Below are positions 6,490-9,176 of a stretch of 9,176 bases of DNA, one piece after another. The stretch covers positions 1 through 9,176 of the forward strand of contig JADLEN010000333.1 in NCBI GenBank assembly GCA_020846105.1. Direction: 5' to 3'. Within the stretch, counting starts at the first letter, position 1. Each line of letters opens with the position of its first letter. The notes under the pieces were generated by a model, which was not told the origin of the DNA, did no database searches, and saw nothing but the letters and a program-made list of their open reading frames with translations. The position numbers and the translations under genes were made by a program. The DNA comes from Chitinophagaceae bacterium. Its GTDB lineage: Bacteria; Bacteroidota; Bacteroidia; Chitinophagales; Chitinophagaceae.

Positions 6490-8418
6490 TTACTTCTTAA
6501 TTAATTTTCGGCTAGCAATTCGCTGGCCATTGTGCTCAATATTTATTTGATACAAACAAGGCAATAGCTGTGCTGTATTAAGGGTCAAATATTGGCTATA
6601 ACTTAGCGTACCATAGTCTTGGCGCGCAACCACACGGCCTAGCATATCGCTTATACTTAATGCTATGGCAATAGGCTTGGTCACATTCAATTCTACGTTT
6701 ACAAAATCGGTAGTAGGGTTGGGATATAGATTACCAAAAGACAAACCATCAATTTTTGTTTCATCAATAGAGCTGGTTTTGTCGTACCAAAACTCAAATG
6801 GGCCAGCTGCTCCGGGCATTGGCCTAGTAATGGTTTTACCATTTACAGAACTTGCCGAAATATAATATTCAAACACTTCGGTACTTGGCCCACTTGTTGC
6901 GGGTATGCTAGCTAGCCAATGATTGCCCGCACCTGCGGTCATACTTACTGTTGTCCAGCTGCTTGCACCTTTTATACGCCAATACAATGTAGCACTAGCA
7001 ATACCGCTTTTATTGGTAATTTCTGCGTCTATTGGGTATGTAGATTGGAAAGATTCTAACGCACGGTATTCGTAGTGAAAAAAACGAAGTGGGTTGCTAG
7101 CTGCTACCTCTTTAGTAATGCAATGTATAGAGCCTCCAGAGCCATCAAGATAGCGCATGTCAATTGGGTAAATGGTATAGCCAGGATATGCTTTTTGTAC
7201 AGCATCGATAGCAGCAATATCCCCCGCAGCATTACCACTAAGTGCGTCGCTAAAGATGGGTAAAACTATACTTTTGTTTACGATTAAATGATTGGAATAA
7301 GTGCGGGTATAATTTTCATAATCGGATGCAGAACTATACCAAGAGCCATCATCACGTGTAGGAAGCGGGATATTGACAAAATGATATGGCTGCGTATGAT
7401 AGCCTGTTCTTTTGCTCATAGTATCTATACAATTATTAGCAATTACATAATCGGTAAAACCCGGCACAGTAGCCATTGCTAGCGGCATTTTGGTATAGAC
7501 AAAAGTGTTCTCGGTGGTCATACCTAAATACAAATCAATGTGGCCAGTGCCGCCGTCGTGCGGCAAGGCTACAGGCACGTCTAGCCTATTAAGGTTAAGG
7601 TTGCTTTTGAGCGAATCTCTAGTACGACTAGGAGTATAGGCATAATAATAGCTGTTTTGATCGTAAACCGAGGAGCTGGTAACGGTATTTCTTGTACCAT
7701 CTGTAAGAATATTACCCCCCTCTTGATAAATAGTAGATAAGGCAACCGGAACACTCATTTCGGCGCCCCATTTTTGCGTCAATAAATTGTCGAAATCTCT
7801 GCCGGGATAATAATTAAAATCTACCCAACCCAATTTATCATCCGTATCGTAGTAATAATTGACAGGGCCAAAATCACGAACCCAAAAATCATCTCCCTCA
7901 TAAATAAAGAAGCGATAATTGGTGAGCGGTGTGCCATTAAGTGCCATGCATGCCTTCACAGCAAAAGTATCTGCAGCCTCCCAAACGTTGATGTAAACTT
8001 TGGCATCTGATTTCTGAATAGCATCTGCCAACTTTGTAAAGATGGGTGTGGATGGCGAGCTTAGCATAGTATCGATAACTGGCACGGCAGCCCAAGTATA
8101 TGGCCAGCTTATAAATACGGCTTGCACCTCTTCAAACTCACCCGGAAAGCGAGCGTCATTGGGCACAATAGCTGTAGTCGCAGTTGTCTTCATAGTACTT
8201 GTAGGGGCGGCTTTTACAGCCGATGCAGGTAGCATTATCGGCTTGCGTTTGTGCTCTTTAAGAAACTTTGCCTTGCGCTGCGGTGGTGTCATTTGTCGCA
8301 GAGCATCATAGGCTGCCTGTTTTTCAGCAAGGGTAGTATTTATCTTGCTTTGTGCATTGGCACCAAAGGCTGCAAGACATAGAAAGCCAATGGAAGTGAT
8401 GGCAGTAATTTTTCGCAT
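6490..8418 (-). CDS. Secreted peptidylarginine deiminase-like protein with T9SS sorting domain
   Basis: This 642-residue exported enzyme of the agmatine deiminase/PPAD (Porphyromonas-type) family is expected to hydrolyse a guanidino group to ureido (arginine to citrulline) plus ammonia. Residues 1-22 are a signal peptide (cut near ANA/Q), followed by a basic linker to about 85. The catalytic domain spans about 86-455: WVRDFGP with Asp182, QEGGN (232-236), GHID with His293 and Asp295, YSNHLIVN with Asn376, and SIHC with nucleophile Cys433. Residues about 458-545 look like an Ig-like sandwich. Residues about 558-642 are a type A T9SS sorting domain (YPNPTTDFVNVEL, DMLGRVV, final RKLIKK). In its LLPCLYQINI stretch, Cys replaces the usual Gly. 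Full length with all key residues argues for an active enzyme on the surface or in the medium. The export signals make a cytoplasmic agmatine deiminase role unlikely. It starts 43 bp after the CtlX-like gene, probably in one transcript. Confidence 0.9.
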   Translation of the reverse strand: MRKITAITSIGFLCLAAFGANAQSKINTTLAEKQAAYDALRQMTPPQRKAKFLKEHKRKPIMLPASAVKAAPTSTMKTTATTAIVPNDARFPGEFEEVQAVFISWPYTWAAVPVIDTMLSSPSTPIFTKLADAIQKSDAKVYINVWEAADTFAVKACMALNGTPLTNYRFFIYEGDDFWVRDFGPVNYYYDTDDKLGWVDFNYYPGRDFDNLLTQKWGAEMSVPVALSTIYQEGGNILTDGTRNTVTSSSVYDQNSYYYAYTPSRTRDSLKSNLNLNRLDVPVALPHDGGTGHIDLYLGMTTENTFVYTKMPLAMATVPGFTDYVIANNCIDTMSKRTGYHTQPYHFVNIPLPTRDDGSWYSSASDYENYTRTYSNHLIVNKSIVLPIFSDALSGNAAGDIAAIDAVQKAYPGYTIYPIDMRYLDGSGGSIHCITKEVAASNPLRFFHYEYRALESFQSTYPIDAEITNKSGIASATLYWRIKGASSWTTVSMTAGAGNHWLASIPATSGPSTEVFEYYISASSVNGKTITRPMPGAAGPFEFWYDKTSSIDETKIDGLSFGNLYPNPTTDFVNVELNVTKPIAIALSISDMLGRVVARQDYGTLSYSQYLTLNTAQLLPCLYQINIEHNGQRIASRKLIKK

Positions 8419-8461
8419 CTGAATGTTTTTTGAAATTTAAAGTTAGGAGATTTTACTTGTC

Positions 8462-9176
8462 TTATTTCTTTTTCAAGAAATTCTGGGCCAACATACATCG
8501 CACACTTCCACCTCCTATTGTTTCGATGGTAGGAATAGGTATTGGAAGTATTTGACAGTATTTACCGATTTGTGCTAATTGCTCCTTTGTAAAAGACTCA
8601 AATGCAGATTGCGACATTGCCAAATAACTGATGTCATTTTTCCCATTTACAGCTAAAACATTGCCGGCAAAACTTTTTATTTGATCAAAACTAACATCGA
8701 TGATTTCTTTACCAGATTGCAAGAGGCTTTGCACTACGCTGTTTCTTTCAGTTTCGTTTGGGATAGATGCCAAACAAATTACTGCAAAATCCGCACCAAT
8801 ACCGATTATCACATTAGTATGATACACTTCAACATTATGCTCATTTACAGCGTGGAAACTAATAGCCGTATAACCAATTTCATTACACAATTGTAGCAAT
8901 ACCGCAAGATGTGTGCGTGGAGAAAGACATGCATAAGCCACACGTGCAGTATGATCGAAAACAATGCTGCCCGTACCTTCCAAAAACTGGTGGCTAGCCT
9001 CATAATTACTGAGGTCGATAATTTTTGCAACTTGAAAATTATTTTCCAACTCAGTTACAACATCCATCCGCCTTTCTGCACGCCTGTTTGGGGTAAGCAT
9101 GGGGTACAAAACCACAGTACCGTCTTCGTGGGTGCTTATCCTATTGTTCGGAAAAACAGCATCAGGTTTAATCACC
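8462..9176 (-). CDS. ctlX: CtlX-type citrulline utilization hydrolase / amidinotransferase, 5' truncated
   Basis: The last 238 or so codons of a pentein-fold amidinohydrolase are present; the gene runs off the right edge. Visible motifs, numbered from the codon at 9175, are KPDAVFPNN (3-11) with substrate-binding Asp5, STHEDGT, LYPM, NRRAERR, FLEGTGSIV (64-72), SPRT, YHTNVIIGIG (118-127) with His119, SFAGNVLAV, PTIETIGGGSVRCMLA (215-230) with nucleophile Cys227. These match the CtlX group, which hydrolyses citrulline to ornithine, CO2 and ammonia in characterised members. Related amidinotransferases or arginine/dimethylarginine hydrolases remain possible. The GTG at 9175 is not the start: family members carry roughly 60-70 more residues before PDAVFPNN. 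The family usually has Trp after FPNN; here it is Arg12. No signal peptide can be judged, but a cytoplasmic location is expected. The next gene encodes a second guanidine-modifying enzyme. Confidence 0.88.
   Translation of the reverse strand, partial: VIKPDAVFPNNRISTHEDGTVVLYPMLTPNRRAERRMDVVTELENNFQVAKIIDLSNYEASHQFLEGTGSIVFDHTARVAYACLSPRTHLAVLLQLCNEIGYTAISFHAVNEHNVEVYHTNVIIGIGADFAVICLASIPNETERNSVVQSLLQSGKEIIDVSFDQIKSFAGNVLAVNGKNDISYLAMSQSAFESFTKEQLAQIGKYCQILPIPIPTIETIGGGSVRCMLAQNFLKKK

Noticed and set aside
8845..9030. Short minus-strand frame inside the CtlX-like gene
   Set aside because: An overlapping frame in a conserved enzyme region with no recognisable protein features.
9173..9175. 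GTG as the start codon of the CtlX-like gene
   Set aside because: The next residues, IKPDAVFPNN, are an internal conserved motif of the family, so the gene continues past the window edge.

Overview
The window looks like chromosomal DNA of a Bacteroidota bacterium, most likely the Chitinophagia/Sphingobacteriia side. The grounds are a protein with a type IX secretion (T9SS) C-terminal sorting domain, a TonB-dependent receptor with a carboxypeptidase-regulatory-like N-terminal domain, DUF4856 and imelysin lipoproteins, A/T-rich leaders without clear Shine-Dalgarno sites, and a TAnnTTTG-like promoter element. All six genes I accept lie on the minus strand, so transcription runs from high to low coordinates.

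First unit (9176 to about 6435): the 3' part of a CtlX-type amidinohydrolase (citrulline utilization hydrolase family) enters from the right edge. After 43 bp comes a secreted peptidylarginine deiminase-like protein with a T9SS sorting domain. Both belong to the guanidine-modifying (pentein) superfamily and both keep their catalytic His and Cys. The unit closes with a strong intrinsic terminator at 6435-6468. A reasonable inference is a citrulline module: the exported deiminase makes peptidyl-citrulline from arginine, and the cytoplasmic hydrolase handles citrulline released by proteolysis.

Second unit (6429 to 241): two adjoining imperfect 21-bp repeats and a -7-like element precede a four-gene operon. 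Its order is DUF4856 lipoprotein, imelysin-like lipoprotein, HTTM/vitamin K-dependent gamma-carboxylase-like membrane protein, and FecA-like TonB-dependent receptor. Gaps are 108, 11 and 26 bp. A hairpin in the 108-bp gap may tune expression. I recall the same gene set as recurrent in Bacteroidota, and it is usually read as metal (iron) acquisition.

The most interesting gene is the gamma-carboxylase homologue. It keeps counterparts of the catalytic residues of the human enzyme with almost identical spacing, and also its soluble C-terminal region. That raises the untested idea of a menaquinol-dependent modification or epoxidation system tied to metal uptake.

The last 240 bp (1-240) carry no convincing gene. 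They are G+C-rich and highly structured, with hairpins and three copies of AAAGCCTCA, and resemble a dispersed intergenic repeat. I saw no tRNA, rRNA, CRISPR array, transposase or phage gene.
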